The notes beneath the pieces were generated by a model that worked only from the letters and a program-made list of their open reading frames with translations, had not been told where the DNA came from and did not search any database. From Ruegeria sp. EL01 (GTDB taxonomy: Bacteria; Pseudomonadota; Alphaproteobacteria; Rhodobacterales; Rhodobacteraceae): a DNA stretch of 46,997 nucleotides. Shown one piece after another: positions 28,251 through 36,384 of the stretch. The position numbers and the translations under genes are program-made. The stretch is taken from NCBI RefSeq assembly GCF_900313035.1, contig NZ_OMPS01000039.1, positions 1 through 46,997 of the forward strand, given 5' to 3'. The first letter of the stretch is position 1. Each line of letters begins with the position of its first letter.

Positions 28251-28263
28251 GTAACTAAGTTTC
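28251..28263. promoter_or_regulatory. RpiR operator-like site 3, touching the start codon
   Basis: This is an exact copy of site 2 ending directly before the ATG at 28264. A bound regulator would cover the translation start region, as expected for tight autorepression. No ribosome site fits upstream, so the message may be leaderless or start further in. Confidence 0.55.
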
Positions 28264-29226
28264 ATGTCTGAACAATCAAAACCCACCGGCTTGCCGAACC
28301 AAACACCGCCCCTTCCAGCAAGCAAAGCGCCCCCTCAAAAGGGAAGGATTGGGGCCGTAGATCTGATCCCAGCGCTTCATAACTCACAGACTAAACTGGC
28401 AGTCCAAGAGCAAAAAGTTGCGGATTACGTAAAGGAGAACCTCAGCGAAATTAGCGCAATGACAATCGGAGATCTCGCGGATCGCTGCTCGGTCAGCAAG
28501 CCAACAGTGGTACGTTTCTGCCGCAGCCTAGGCTGCGAAGGGTTTCGGGACTTCAAACTTCGCCTGGCTCAAAACATCGCCGTAAGCGCACAGTATCTGT
28601 ATGGCGGCACCAACGACCAAAATCCTGACGCTGATGCGGCAGTTGATCAGGTCCTTGGGGCAGTGTTCGCGACACTGGACATCATGCGACGCCAGATCAA
28701 TACGGAGAAACTAGAGGCCGCGAGAGACGCCTGCCTGGACCGTAGGCAGATCCTTTTTTCGGGCATAGGCGGAGGCTCCTCCTTTGTGGCTCAGGAGGCA
28801 TCTAACCGCTTTTTCCGACTGGGTATCCCCTCATTCTTCGTCAACGACAGCTACGTCTTGCAAATGCGGGCGGCAGCACTTGGCCCCGAAGATGTTCTGT
28901 TTCTTATCTCTGCCAGCGGTGAAGCGGACGCCATTGTCGGAGCAGCCGAAGTTGCCAACGGTTATGGTGCGACGACTATAAGTATCACACGACCCGATAC
29001 CCGGCTGTCGAACGTTTCAAAGATTTCTCTGCTGACGGACCTGCCCGAGGACAGCGATATCTACAAACCAACAGCATCCCGATACGCACATCTAGCTATT
29101 GTCGACGCCTTTGCCATGGTCGTAGCTCAGGAGATGACCGATGAAACCAAAGAAAACCTGCGGCGAATTCGAGCATCATTAACAGCTTACCACGGAAGAA
29201 CCGGTCCGCAGCCGTTGGGTGATTAA
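28264..29226 (+). CDS. MurR/RpiR-family transcriptional regulator
   Basis: A 320-residue cytoplasmic regulator. Residues 1-30 are a Pro/Lys-rich tail; the helix-turn-helix is at about 66-88 (MTIGDLADRCSVSKPTVVRF, then CRSLGCEGFRDFKLRL) and the SIS sugar-phosphate-binding domain at about 145-280 (ILFSGIGGGSSFVAQEASNR, LFLISASGEADAIV). Members sense phosphosugars or sugar acids and usually repress uptake genes. It is divergent from the TRAP small-permease remnant, and three operator-like repeats lie between them, so it probably repressed that transporter and itself. Because the transporter is broken, the regulator is now likely an orphan or acts elsewhere. Confidence 0.88.
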   Translation: MSEQSKPTGLPNQTPPLPASKAPPQKGRIGAVDLIPALHNSQTKLAVQEQKVADYVKENLSEISAMTIGDLADRCSVSKPTVVRFCRSLGCEGFRDFKLRLAQNIAVSAQYLYGGTNDQNPDADAAVDQVLGAVFATLDIMRRQINTEKLEAARDACLDRRQILFSGIGGGSSFVAQEASNRFFRLGIPSFFVNDSYVLQMRAAALGPEDVLFLISASGEADAIVGAAEVANGYGATTISITRPDTRLSNVSKISLLTDLPEDSDIYKPTASRYAHLAIVDAFAMVVAQEMTDETKENLRRIRASLTAYHGRTGPQPLGD

Positions 29227-29437
29227 TCCTTGACCGGATCGGCCGTCCGCGCAGGAGCGCCCAAAGCGGACCCCAACAATCAAAGCAATTGCGCCCGTTG
29301 AAGTATCATCTCTAATGCAATGTTCTAGGGTCAGAACCGATTGCTTTCCGCTGTGCGGCCTGAGGCATCGTTTGGAAAGGCGTCATGAACCATTGCCCGA
29401 CAGGCGCATACAAAGCATGCTGCCGAAATGAACAAAG

Positions 29438-29810
29438 TTGCATGCCGTCTGTGACAGTCACGGTCGCCCGCTCAGCCTCTTTGTCACCGCCGGACCGGCG
29501 AGCGACTACAACGAGGCGCGAGCGCTGCTCAGCGGCTTGCCAAAGTCGAGTCGCTGCTCGGGGATTGAGGCTACAATGCGGGCTGGTTCCGAGATGCCTT
29601 GAAACAGAGAGATACGCGCCCGCATCCCAAGCGTAAGCAACACAAGGCGCCCATGACATACGACAAGCGGCGCAACAAACGCCGTGATCGCATTGAAATC
29701 ATGTTCGGTAGGCTAAAGGGCTGGCGACATGTCGCCAGCCGTTACGACAGGTGCCCGAAGGCCTTCCTGTCCGAATCGCTCTCACCGCAACCGTCATTTT
29801 CTAGCTATGA
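29438..29810 (+). pseudogene. IS5-family transposase C-terminal half, decayed
   Basis: The plus strand reads LHAVCDSHGRPLSLFVTAGP then ASDYNEARALLSGLPKS, shifts frame near 29550, and resumes with YDKRRNKRRDRIEIMFGRLK and GWRHVASRYDRCPKAFLS. A further one-base shift restores IALTATVIF, where the expected Trp is now a TAG, before CTA TGA at 29805-29810. These are the catalytic and C-terminal signatures of IS5-group DDE transposases, with at least two frameshifts and one nonsense change. The end-like sequence GAGTCCTGCCCCC follows at about 29819. The stretch from there to 30024 holds no gene I can support. Confidence 0.75.
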
Positions 29811-30024
29811 GGCAAGAACGAGTCCTGCCCCCAACCAATGTCCACTGTTAGAAATGCACTGCAGTATCGCTGGTCATTGTGAACCGTCGGCTTGGGCCGT
29901 CCTCGGAAGCAGTTTGATATTGGGCGGAGCGCATGCTGCACTTGCTCCGAGGTCAGCTTGGAACTCATAAAACAGATGCCGCGGTTTACTCGAATGACGC
30001 AAGCATCCGATCAGCACCGTAATG

Positions 30025-30166
30025 ATTCACGTGTTTCCGGCTTGACGGCAGGCATCCCATTCCCACGGCGGCAATTCGTCGAGCCGGTTCTGTGATATTC
30101 CAGCGATACGGGCCAACACATCGACCAGCCAGGCCCACGGACCAACGACGTTGAGCATTGCCATGT
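30025..30166 (-). pseudogene. IS66-like transposase C-terminal remnant
   Basis: On the minus strand the sequence reads NMAMLNVVGPWAWLVDVLAR and then NRLDELPPWEWDACRQAGNT to a TGA at 30025. The pattern of a P-x-AWL-x-DVLARI block followed by LDEL-x-PW-x-W closely matches the C-terminus of IS66-family TnpC proteins. Nothing more of the element is recognisable. Confidence 0.55.
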
Positions 30167-30169
30167 TGA

Positions 30170-30390
30170 TCAGGTGCCTGCCGAGATCTTGGCCAGCAGC
30201 TGTGCCGTCGAAGGTCGAGGCGAGGCAATCTTGGTCAGATGCGTTTCGAGGTCCGCGAGTTGATCCAACAAACGGGTTCCCTCCGATGTCAGGACATGTT
30301 TCCAGTCATGGCGTAGGAACAGTTTCTGCCCCAAATACCGCTCAAGTGCGCGCATGCGCCGCCCCAGAGTTGCCGCGCTCTGTATCCTTC
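30170..30390 (-). pseudogene. LysR-family regulator fragment
   Basis: The minus strand reads QSAATLGRRMRALERYLGQK, LFLRHDWKHVLTSEGTRLLD and then QLADLETHLTKIAS, the latter half of a LysR helix-turn-helix with wing and linker helix. A stop lies just before the helix-turn-helix and another at 30170, so both the front and the whole effector domain are missing. It abuts the IS66-like tail. Confidence 0.5.
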
Positions 30391-30693
30391 TCTCAAATCA
30401 AGTCGGCTACGTGCGGCATAGTTCTCGCAGAACAGCAGCAAGACATGCTCAAGCCAAATCCCCAGTTCGGTTCGGATCAACTATCGTTTCCTTTTGAAAG
30501 GAAATCCAAGGCCTTCATGGAAGAAGAGGCATTCCTGCAGGAATATGGCTTACCGGCGCACGGACCCTTTTGGGGGCTCGCCTCTTTGACGGATACTGAA
30601 TACCAGCCGCCCAAATCCTGGATCCGACGTATTCATCTTGCGGCAATCATCCCGATTCTGCGCCGCAAACTTGCCGGTGGCCGCACCACATGA
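30391..30693. other. Unrecognised stretch between regulator and reductase fragments
   Basis: An open frame on the plus strand ends at 30693 with SFPFERKSKAFMEEEAFLQE and WIRRIHLAAIIPILRRKLAG. The last part looks protein-like, but I cannot match it to a family or give it a start, since the frame begins inside the antisense of the LysR fragment. It may be the tail of another truncated gene. Confidence 0.3.
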
Positions 30694-30719
30694 ACGCCCA
30701 AAAAGCCAGAGCTCTGCCC

Positions 30720-30993
30720 ATGCCCTACAAAAAACTGGGGCGAAATGGCCCCTTTGTGTCGCGGTTTGCGCCCGGCACCATGACCTTTGGGGCGGAAACA
30801 CCCGAGAAAGACACGGTCCGTCAGCCGGATCTCTTTGCTGATCGCGGCGGGACTTTTGTCGACACAGCGGATGTCTATTACACGCACGCATGGGACAAGG
30901 GCATCGAGATTTACAGAAACGGTCGTGACGCTTGGCGATTTGGTGCGGGCCGGAAAACTGCACAGCCTCGCCTGGTCCAATGTTGGCGGATGA
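30720..30993 (+). pseudogene. Aldo/keto reductase remnant
   Basis: MPYKKLGRNGPFVSRFAPGT followed by MTFGAETPEKD and GGTFVDTADVYYTHAWDKGI matches the N-terminus of the NADPH-dependent aldo/keto reductases (the glycine-rich start and the DTADVY catalytic region). About a hundred residues are then missing. In a different frame the later family motif LGDLVRAGKLHSLAWSNVGG appears, ending near 30993. An internal deletion and a frameshift have destroyed the gene. Sequence from there to 31224 shows an open tail (DSLAVVNLKLEDNHLDAPIT) that I do not recognise. Confidence 0.6.
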
Positions 30994-31224
30994 CAGATCC
31001 AGAAGACAGTCTGGCCGTCGTCAATCTGAAGCTGGAGGACAATCATCTGGATGCGCCGATCACCGTGTCCGCGACTGGCCTGCTAGATTATCTTCACGGG
31101 TTTCTCGAAGCATGGTCGAAAATGGATATCGGGTCGCGTCTGGGTACTTAGATTTCTGGACCCATCAGTTTGGTTACTGGCATCCGGCTGCGTGGTTCGA
31201 GCCCCTGCGTTTCATGGGTATATC

Positions 31225-31412
31225 ATGAGCAATCTATTCTGGCTGACCGACGAGAAGATGGAGCGTACTTGGCCTGCCTTTCCGCAGACCATCGCAAGCC
31301 TAGGGTTGATGACAGGCGCGTTTTGCGTGGGATTACTTTTGTCAGTCGCAATAGGCTCCGATGGTCTGATGCGCCCCAAGAATGTGGACCACCCAAAACC
31401 CTCCGCAACCGG
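31225..31412 (+). pseudogene. IS5-family transposase N-terminal fragment, frameshifted
   Basis: The ATG at 31225 starts MSNLFWLTDEKMERTWPAFP, the standard N-terminus of this IS5 subgroup. After one frameshift near 31285 it continues KPRVDDRRVLRGITFVSRNR, LRWSDAPQECGPPKTLRNR, then stops. The rest of the element is absent. It is the opposite end of the same kind of transposase found at 29438-29810, in the same orientation but in reversed order, so the two pieces come from different copies or a rearrangement. Confidence 0.7.
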
Positions 31413-31424
31413 TAGAAACGCCAT

Positions 31425-31441
31425 CACTATGCATCATAGTG
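31425..31441. promoter_or_regulatory. Palindromic operator, copy 1
   Basis: CACTATG-CAT-CATAGTG has perfect 7-bp arms around a 3-bp centre. It lies about 100 bases upstream of the VOC gene that opens the amide/PLP operon. Confidence 0.65.
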
Positions 31442-31466
31442 TTGCAATATCCCGGAGCTTGATCCA

Positions 31467-31483
31467 CACTATGGTGCATAGTG
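31467..31483. promoter_or_regulatory. Palindromic operator, copy 2
   Basis: CACTATG-GTG-CATAGTG has the same perfect arms and spacing as copy 1. The centres are 42 bp apart, close to four helical turns, so two dimers would bind the same face of the DNA. The binding protein is unknown; a GntR- or TetR-like repressor would fit, and none is encoded next to it. Confidence 0.65.
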
Positions 31484-31541
31484 CAGGAATTTCCCTGCAT
31501 GTCTCACTGGGCGACCCCAGCCCTATTCGGAGATTTCGGAT

Positions 31542-32063
31542 ATGAAAAAGAAGCCTGCCACCCTGCCCCGAGGGTATCGCACCTGCACTGCATCGCTTGC
31601 CGTTACGGATGTTCCTGCGGCGCTGAAGTTCTATGAAAACGCCTTTGGCGCACAGGTTCAGACCTATGACATGGATGAGGTCCCTGGCTTTGCCGCCATC
31701 AAGATCGGCAACTCGATGCTGTTTGTAACGACCGGATGGGGTGCGCATGGTCCCACTGTTTCGGGTGCCATCACGCCGGTTGGTCAGTATATGTATGTTG
31801 AGGATGTAGATGCTGTCCTGTCGACTGCATTGAAAAACGGCGCAAACCTGATTGCCGAGGCAAACGACACCTATTGGGGCGAGCGTTGTGCCACCGTTGC
31901 CGACCCGTTCGGACATATCTGGACGCTGGCGACACGCATCGAGAACCTCAAATCCGAAGATATCAACCAGCGCCGCAAAGCGATGTTCCGCGCGATTCAG
32001 GATCAGGATTCCGAAGCCACAGCCGTGGCGGCTGAGACCACAGAGCAGACCGAGGCCGCGTGA
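31542..32063 (+). CDS. VOC-superfamily (glyoxalase/PhnB-like) protein
   Basis: A 173-residue cytosolic protein with the VOC fold. The start LAVTDVPAALKFYENAFGAQ and the end TVADPFGHIWTLATRIENL are the classic first and last strands of a PhnB-like glyoxalase-type module; PVGQYMYVEDVDAVLSTALK lies between. A charged Ala/Glu-rich tail of 30 residues follows. A GGAG ribosome site lies ten bases before the ATG. It is the first gene downstream of the paired palindromes and on the same strand as the five genes after it, so it is probably part of that operon. It could be a small-molecule isomerase, lyase or binding protein; the substrate is not evident. Confidence 0.8.
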   Translation: MKKKPATLPRGYRTCTASLAVTDVPAALKFYENAFGAQVQTYDMDEVPGFAAIKIGNSMLFVTTGWGAHGPTVSGAITPVGQYMYVEDVDAVLSTALKNGANLIAEANDTYWGERCATVADPFGHIWTLATRIENLKSEDINQRRKAMFRAIQDQDSEATAVAAETTEQTEAA

Positions 32064-32138
32064 TCCGTCAGAGGTTGAACAATGGACGGATCGTGGGGTA
32101 CCGATGTGGGCGTGTTCTATGACAGGCAAAATCAATTC

Positions 32139-32489
32139 ATGACCGACGCTCCCCTTCCGACCTACACGATCCGCCAGAACGACCTGGCCGTTCTGGCCGC
32201 CGAGAACCGCATCGGAGACTATCCGGTCGCGGTGCGTACCGCCCGCGAGGTGGTCAGCGGCGGATTTGCCAACCAATCGGCGCATCCCAACACTTGGACG
32301 GTCTACTTTCTGATCGATGGCCAATGGGCGCTGGTCGAATCCACGCGCGGATTGCGACGGGAATGGTCCAGCCTGGACCGACTGGAGAAATGGCTGCGCA
32401 GTTGCGGGTTCCGGTTTTTCTGGGTTCGCAATGACATCGATTTTGTGGAAACACTCGGCGAGGACGCCACCGAAGAAGAGGCCAGATGA
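32139..32489 (+). CDS. Small protein of unknown function, 116 residues
   Basis: I do not recognise a family. The start is uncertain: an ATG at 32082 would add 19 residues, while the ATG at 32139 begins MTDAPLPTYTIRQNDLAVLA, which looks more like a conserved N-terminus. The sequence is compact and aromatic-rich: TWTVYFLIDGQWALVESTRG, then WLRSCGFRFFWVRND, ending with an acidic tail. The alternating strand pattern suggests a small alpha/beta fold. It lies between the VOC and nitrilase genes on the same strand, so it is probably a partner or regulator of the pathway, which is inference. Confidence 0.65.
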   Translation: MTDAPLPTYTIRQNDLAVLAAENRIGDYPVAVRTAREVVSGGFANQSAHPNTWTVYFLIDGQWALVESTRGLRREWSSLDRLEKWLRSCGFRFFWVRNDIDFVETLGEDATEEEAR

Positions 32490-32620
32490 GGGACTTGGCC
32501 CCAATATATCAACCGCCGGTGGATAGCAGGCTTGCGCCGACACGCGGTTTTATGTTCCGATGAAGAACGCCGGATCACAACGGCGATCGCAATCGGCAAG
32601 AAAATGAGAAGAAGAACGAA

Positions 32621-33589
32621 ATGACCCCTTTTGCGATAACCGGAATCCAGATGCACGTTGGCGCACTGAATTCGAATGTCGATGCGATGCTGCATCGGAT
32701 CGATGTGATGATGGCACGGTTTCCCTGGACCCAGATGGCGCTGTTCAGCGAACTGGCCCCCTATGGCCCGCTCGATCGGTTTGCCCAGCCTTTTCCTAAT
32801 GACGACCTGCCGCGCTTTCAGGACGCCGCGCGGCGCTATGGTATCTGGCTGATCCCCGGTTCGATGTTTGAGAAACTCGAGGATGGGCGGGTTTTCAACA
32901 CAGCCGTGGTGATTAATCCGGATGGTGAGATTGTCTCCAGATACTCTAAGATGTTCCCGTTCAAACCCTATGAGGAAGGTATCTCATCCGGGACCGAGTT
33001 CTGTATTTTCGATGTTCCGGATGTAGGTCGGTTCGGCCTGTCGATTTGCTATGATATCTGGTTCCCAGAGACCACCCGCCACCTGACCAGTCAGGGGGTA
33101 GAAGTTCTGCTGCACCCGGTTCTGACTGGCACCACCGACCGCGAGGCGGAACTGTCCATCGCCAAGGCCACTGCTGCGCAGTTTCAGTGTTACGTGTTCG
33201 ACGTGAACGGGTTGGCTGCCGGTGGTGTTGGCCGCTCGCTGGTCGTCGACCCCTCAGCCACCGTGTTGCACCAGTCGGCGGGACAGGAAGATATTTTCCC
33301 CATCGAGATCGATCTCGATCAGGTGCGCCGTCAGCGCGAGGTTGGCCTGAAAGGTCTGGGGCAGGTCCTGAAAAGCTTCCGCGACCGCGAGGCAGACTTC
33401 CCGGTTTATGACCGCAACAGCGGGGCAGATGCCTATCTGCACACATTGGGGCCGCTGCGCATTCCGCAAAAAGGCGATGTCGCCGGGGTCGCCGCATCCG
33501 ACCCAAGAACGGCGCTGGGATATAGCGAAAGCGCCGAAACCAAGCCCGATAATCTTTATCTCTACAAAGGGCGCTCAGGGACAGACTGA
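32621..33589 (+). CDS. Carbon-nitrogen hydrolase (nitrilase superfamily)
   Basis: A 322-residue cytosolic amidohydrolase. The Glu-Lys-Cys triad is complete: Glu44 in LFSELAPYG, Lys110 in RYSKMFPF and Cys143 in SICYDIWFPE. The length and the general layout fit aliphatic amidase, N-carbamoyl amidase or omega-amidase branches rather than true nitrilases. The C-terminal 50 residues are a family-typical extension that often wraps around the dimer partner. The ATG at 32621 is preceded by an AG-rich ribosome site. In this operon it could remove an amide or carbamoyl group from the product of the decarboxylase or the ATP-grasp ligase; the exact bond is unknown. Confidence 0.88.
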   Translation: MTPFAITGIQMHVGALNSNVDAMLHRIDVMMARFPWTQMALFSELAPYGPLDRFAQPFPNDDLPRFQDAARRYGIWLIPGSMFEKLEDGRVFNTAVVINPDGEIVSRYSKMFPFKPYEEGISSGTEFCIFDVPDVGRFGLSICYDIWFPETTRHLTSQGVEVLLHPVLTGTTDREAELSIAKATAAQFQCYVFDVNGLAAGGVGRSLVVDPSATVLHQSAGQEDIFPIEIDLDQVRRQREVGLKGLGQVLKSFRDREADFPVYDRNSGADAYLHTLGPLRIPQKGDVAGVAASDPRTALGYSESAETKPDNLYLYKGRSGTD

Positions 33590-33633
33590 TACTGGGGCAG
33601 CTTTTCGGTATCGGCAGAAAGGACACAGATTTC

Positions 33634-36366
33634 ATGCACGGCATTTCCGATAGCGAAAAGCTCCCTACCATCTCAGATTACTACAGCGCTTCACAACTGA
33701 GGGCGGACAGGTGGAGCGCGCTACGGGAAGCGGCCGAAGCACTTTACCACGATGGCGGTGAAAAAGAGCGCACAAGGGCCCTGCAATTGTTACAGGCTCT
33801 GGCCCCGATCGAGATGTATTTCGCCTTCCCTGGGGCCTCTGCTTTTGACTATCTGCGCCGACTGCTGGAACACGGGAATTTCACCGACTTTTCGACTGCC
33901 GTGCGCCGGGTATCCCGCGCTCTGACCTCTGGCGCCTATCGCCGCCGTTCGATCCCACTGATCGCGGATGAGACGGAAGGGGACGAATTCGAAGACGAGT
34001 CGACCCAGACCCATGAAGCCCGCGCATTGGGACGCCCGTATTTCGAGGTAATGATCGTCGACAACGTCAACGAGCAGCAGGAAAGGTTCCTGCAATCCAG
34101 CCTGCAACGCATGCGCCGCAGCGAAGACCCCTTCATCTATGAAATTGTCGTCGTACCCAGTGTCGAAGATGCGCTGATTGGTGTCTTGTTTAATCAAAAT
34201 GTGCAAGCCGTCATCGTCCGCCCCGGCCTGAGCCTGAAATCCAAGAACGAAACGAACGTTCTGGGCCGCTATATCAGCCTCTACGGCGAAGGTGCTGATC
34301 TTGGAAAACTGACACCGTCCGAATACGGCCCCGAAACCTGCCGCCGGATTGGCATGTTGCGCCCGGAACTGGATGCCTATCTGATCACCGACCGCTCGGC
34401 CGAAGATATCGCGGGGCTTGATCTGGGTCTATGCCGGCGGGTGTTCTACAATCAGGAAGACTTTCTGGAATTGCACCTCAACATCCTGCGCGGTTTGCAG
34501 CGGCGGTACAAGACGCCATTTTTTACCGCACTCAAGGAATACTCCAAGCAACCCACCGGTGTCTTTCATGCGATGCCGATCAGCCGCGGCAAGTCGATCA
34601 GTCGCAGCCATTGGATTCAGGATATGGGGGCGTTCTACGGCTCGAATATCTTCATGGCTGAAACTTCGGCCACGTCAGGCGGATTGGATTCACTACTGGA
34701 ACCGCGCGGCCCGATCAAAGAGGCGCAGGAGGCCGCCGCCCGCGCATTCGGATCGAAACAGACATATTTCGCCACCAACGGGACCTCGACCTGCAACAAG
34801 ATCGTGGTGCAGGCGCTGGTCAGACCCGGCGATATCGTGTTGGTCGACCGCGACTGCCACAAATCGCATCACTACGGCATGGTGCTGGCGGGCGCGAGCG
34901 TGGTCTATATGGACAGCTATCCGCTGCACGAATATTCGATGTACGGCGCGGTGCCTATCCACGAGGTCAAGCATAAGCTACTGACCTTGCGCGCTGAGGG
35001 TAAGCTTGACCAGGTGCGCATGGTGTTGCTGACCAACTGCACCTTTGACGGGATTGTCTATAACGTCCAGCGGGTGATGCAGGAATGTCTGGCGATCAAG
35101 AAAGACCTGGTGTTCCTCTGGGATGAGGCTTGGTTCGCCTACGCAAGATTTGCCCCCAATTCCCGCGTCCGAACCGCGATGAGGTCGGCCAATATCCTGC
35201 GCGAAGAGTTCCGGACACCCGAACATGCCAGCGCTTACAAGGCCCAGCAGGCGGCTCTGGAAGGCGCCGATGACGAAATGTGGCTCAATACCCGATTGAT
35301 AGCTCCGCCTGATGCGCGGGTCCGGGTCTATGCAACCCAATCGACCCACAAGACACTGACATCGTTGCGGCAGGGCTCGATGATCCATGTTAACGACCAG
35401 CAATTCAAAGGCGCGGTGGAGGAGGCCTTTCACGAAGCCTATATGACCCACACTTCGACGTCGCCCAATTATCAGATCATCGCTTCGCTGGATGTGGGGC
35501 GCAGGCAGGTCGAGATCGAGGGGTATGAATTTGTCCAGCGTCAGGTCGAAAGCGCGATGGCGATCCGCCGTGCGGTGTCGACCCATCCGCTGCTGAAGAA
35601 GTATTTCAGGCTGGTCACGGCGGGCGACATGATCCCAGAGCAATACCGCGAAAGTGGCATGACAAGTTATTTCGACCCGGATCAGGGGTGGGCCGATGTC
35701 TGGGATTGCTGGGCAAATGATGAGTTCGTACTGGATGCCACCCGGATCACCCTGCATGTGGGCGCAACGGGCTGGGATGGCGATACTTTCAAGACCAAGA
35801 TCCTGATGGACAAATACGGCATCCAGATCAACAAGACTTCACGCAATACCGTGCTGTTCATGACCAATATTGGAACAACGCGCAGCTCCGTGGCTTACCT
35901 GATCGAAGTGCTGGTCGAGATCGCCAAAGAGTTGGACGATCTGATGGACGACGCTTCTAAAATGGAAAAGCTTGCCTTCGACAGGCGGGTCAAGAATCTG
36001 GTGGAAAACGTTCCGCCGCTGCCCGATTTCAGCCGCTTCCACGATGCGTTTCGGTGTGAAACGGGAACCGAGGCAGGCGACATCCGTGCCGCGTTTTTCC
36101 TGTCTTATGACGAGGACAATTGTGATTACGTCGAGCCGGACAAAGAGATGCTCGGTCGGCTGGAGGCGGGCGAAGAGCTCGTTTCGGCCACTTTCGTGAT
36201 CCCCTATCCGCCGGGCTTTCCCATTCTGGTTCCGGGTCAGGTGATCAGCCCCGAAATTCTAAGATTCATGCAGGAACTGGACGTGTCGGAAATCCACGGC
36301 TTCCGCGCCGATCTGGGCCTGCGCATTTTTACCGAAGACGCTTTGAAATCAATCAAGAACCCCTAA
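33634..36366 (+). CDS. Large PLP-dependent decarboxylase, Orn/Lys/Arg type (910 residues)
   Basis: A fold-type I PLP enzyme related to the bacterial ornithine, lysine and arginine decarboxylases but longer than most (about 710-760 residues). The N-terminal 300 residues include a receiver-like wing domain (YFEVMIVDNVNEQQERFL). The PLP core follows: ATNGTSTCNKIVVQAL, RDCHKSHHYGM, Asp497 in LWDEAWFAY holding the pyridine nitrogen, and Lys573 in QSTHKTLTSLRQGSM forming the aldimine. The C-terminal domain contains YPPGFPILVPGQVI, conserved in this class. AAAGGA precedes the start. The substrate may be arginine, lysine, ornithine or an unusual amino acid; the ATP-grasp gene starts 18 bases downstream. 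Confidence 0.88.
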   Translation: MHGISDSEKLPTISDYYSASQLRADRWSALREAAEALYHDGGEKERTRALQLLQALAPIEMYFAFPGASAFDYLRRLLEHGNFTDFSTAVRRVSRALTSGAYRRRSIPLIADETEGDEFEDESTQTHEARALGRPYFEVMIVDNVNEQQERFLQSSLQRMRRSEDPFIYEIVVVPSVEDALIGVLFNQNVQAVIVRPGLSLKSKNETNVLGRYISLYGEGADLGKLTPSEYGPETCRRIGMLRPELDAYLITDRSAEDIAGLDLGLCRRVFYNQEDFLELHLNILRGLQRRYKTPFFTALKEYSKQPTGVFHAMPISRGKSISRSHWIQDMGAFYGSNIFMAETSATSGGLDSLLEPRGPIKEAQEAAARAFGSKQTYFATNGTSTCNKIVVQALVRPGDIVLVDRDCHKSHHYGMVLAGASVVYMDSYPLHEYSMYGAVPIHEVKHKLLTLRAEGKLDQVRMVLLTNCTFDGIVYNVQRVMQECLAIKKDLVFLWDEAWFAYARFAPNSRVRTAMRSANILREEFRTPEHASAYKAQQAALEGADDEMWLNTRLIAPPDARVRVYATQSTHKTLTSLRQGSMIHVNDQQFKGAVEEAFHEAYMTHTSTSPNYQIIASLDVGRRQVEIEGYEFVQRQVESAMAIRRAVSTHPLLKKYFRLVTAGDMIPEQYRESGMTSYFDPDQGWADVWDCWANDEFVLDATRITLHVGATGWDGDTFKTKILMDKYGIQINKTSRNTVLFMTNIGTTRSSVAYLIEVLVEIAKELDDLMDDASKMEKLAFDRRVKNLVENVPPLPDFSRFHDAFRCETGTEAGDIRAAFFLSYDEDNCDYVEPDKEMLGRLEAGEELVSATFVIPYPPGFPILVPGQVISPEILRFMQELDVSEIHGFRADLGLRIFTEDALKSIKNP

Positions 36367-36384
36367 GGGGTCAGGGAGGACAAC

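Noticed and set aside
29312..29659. 115-residue minus-strand open frame
   Set aside because: It is antisense to the IS5 transposase remnant and is a common shadow of such elements.
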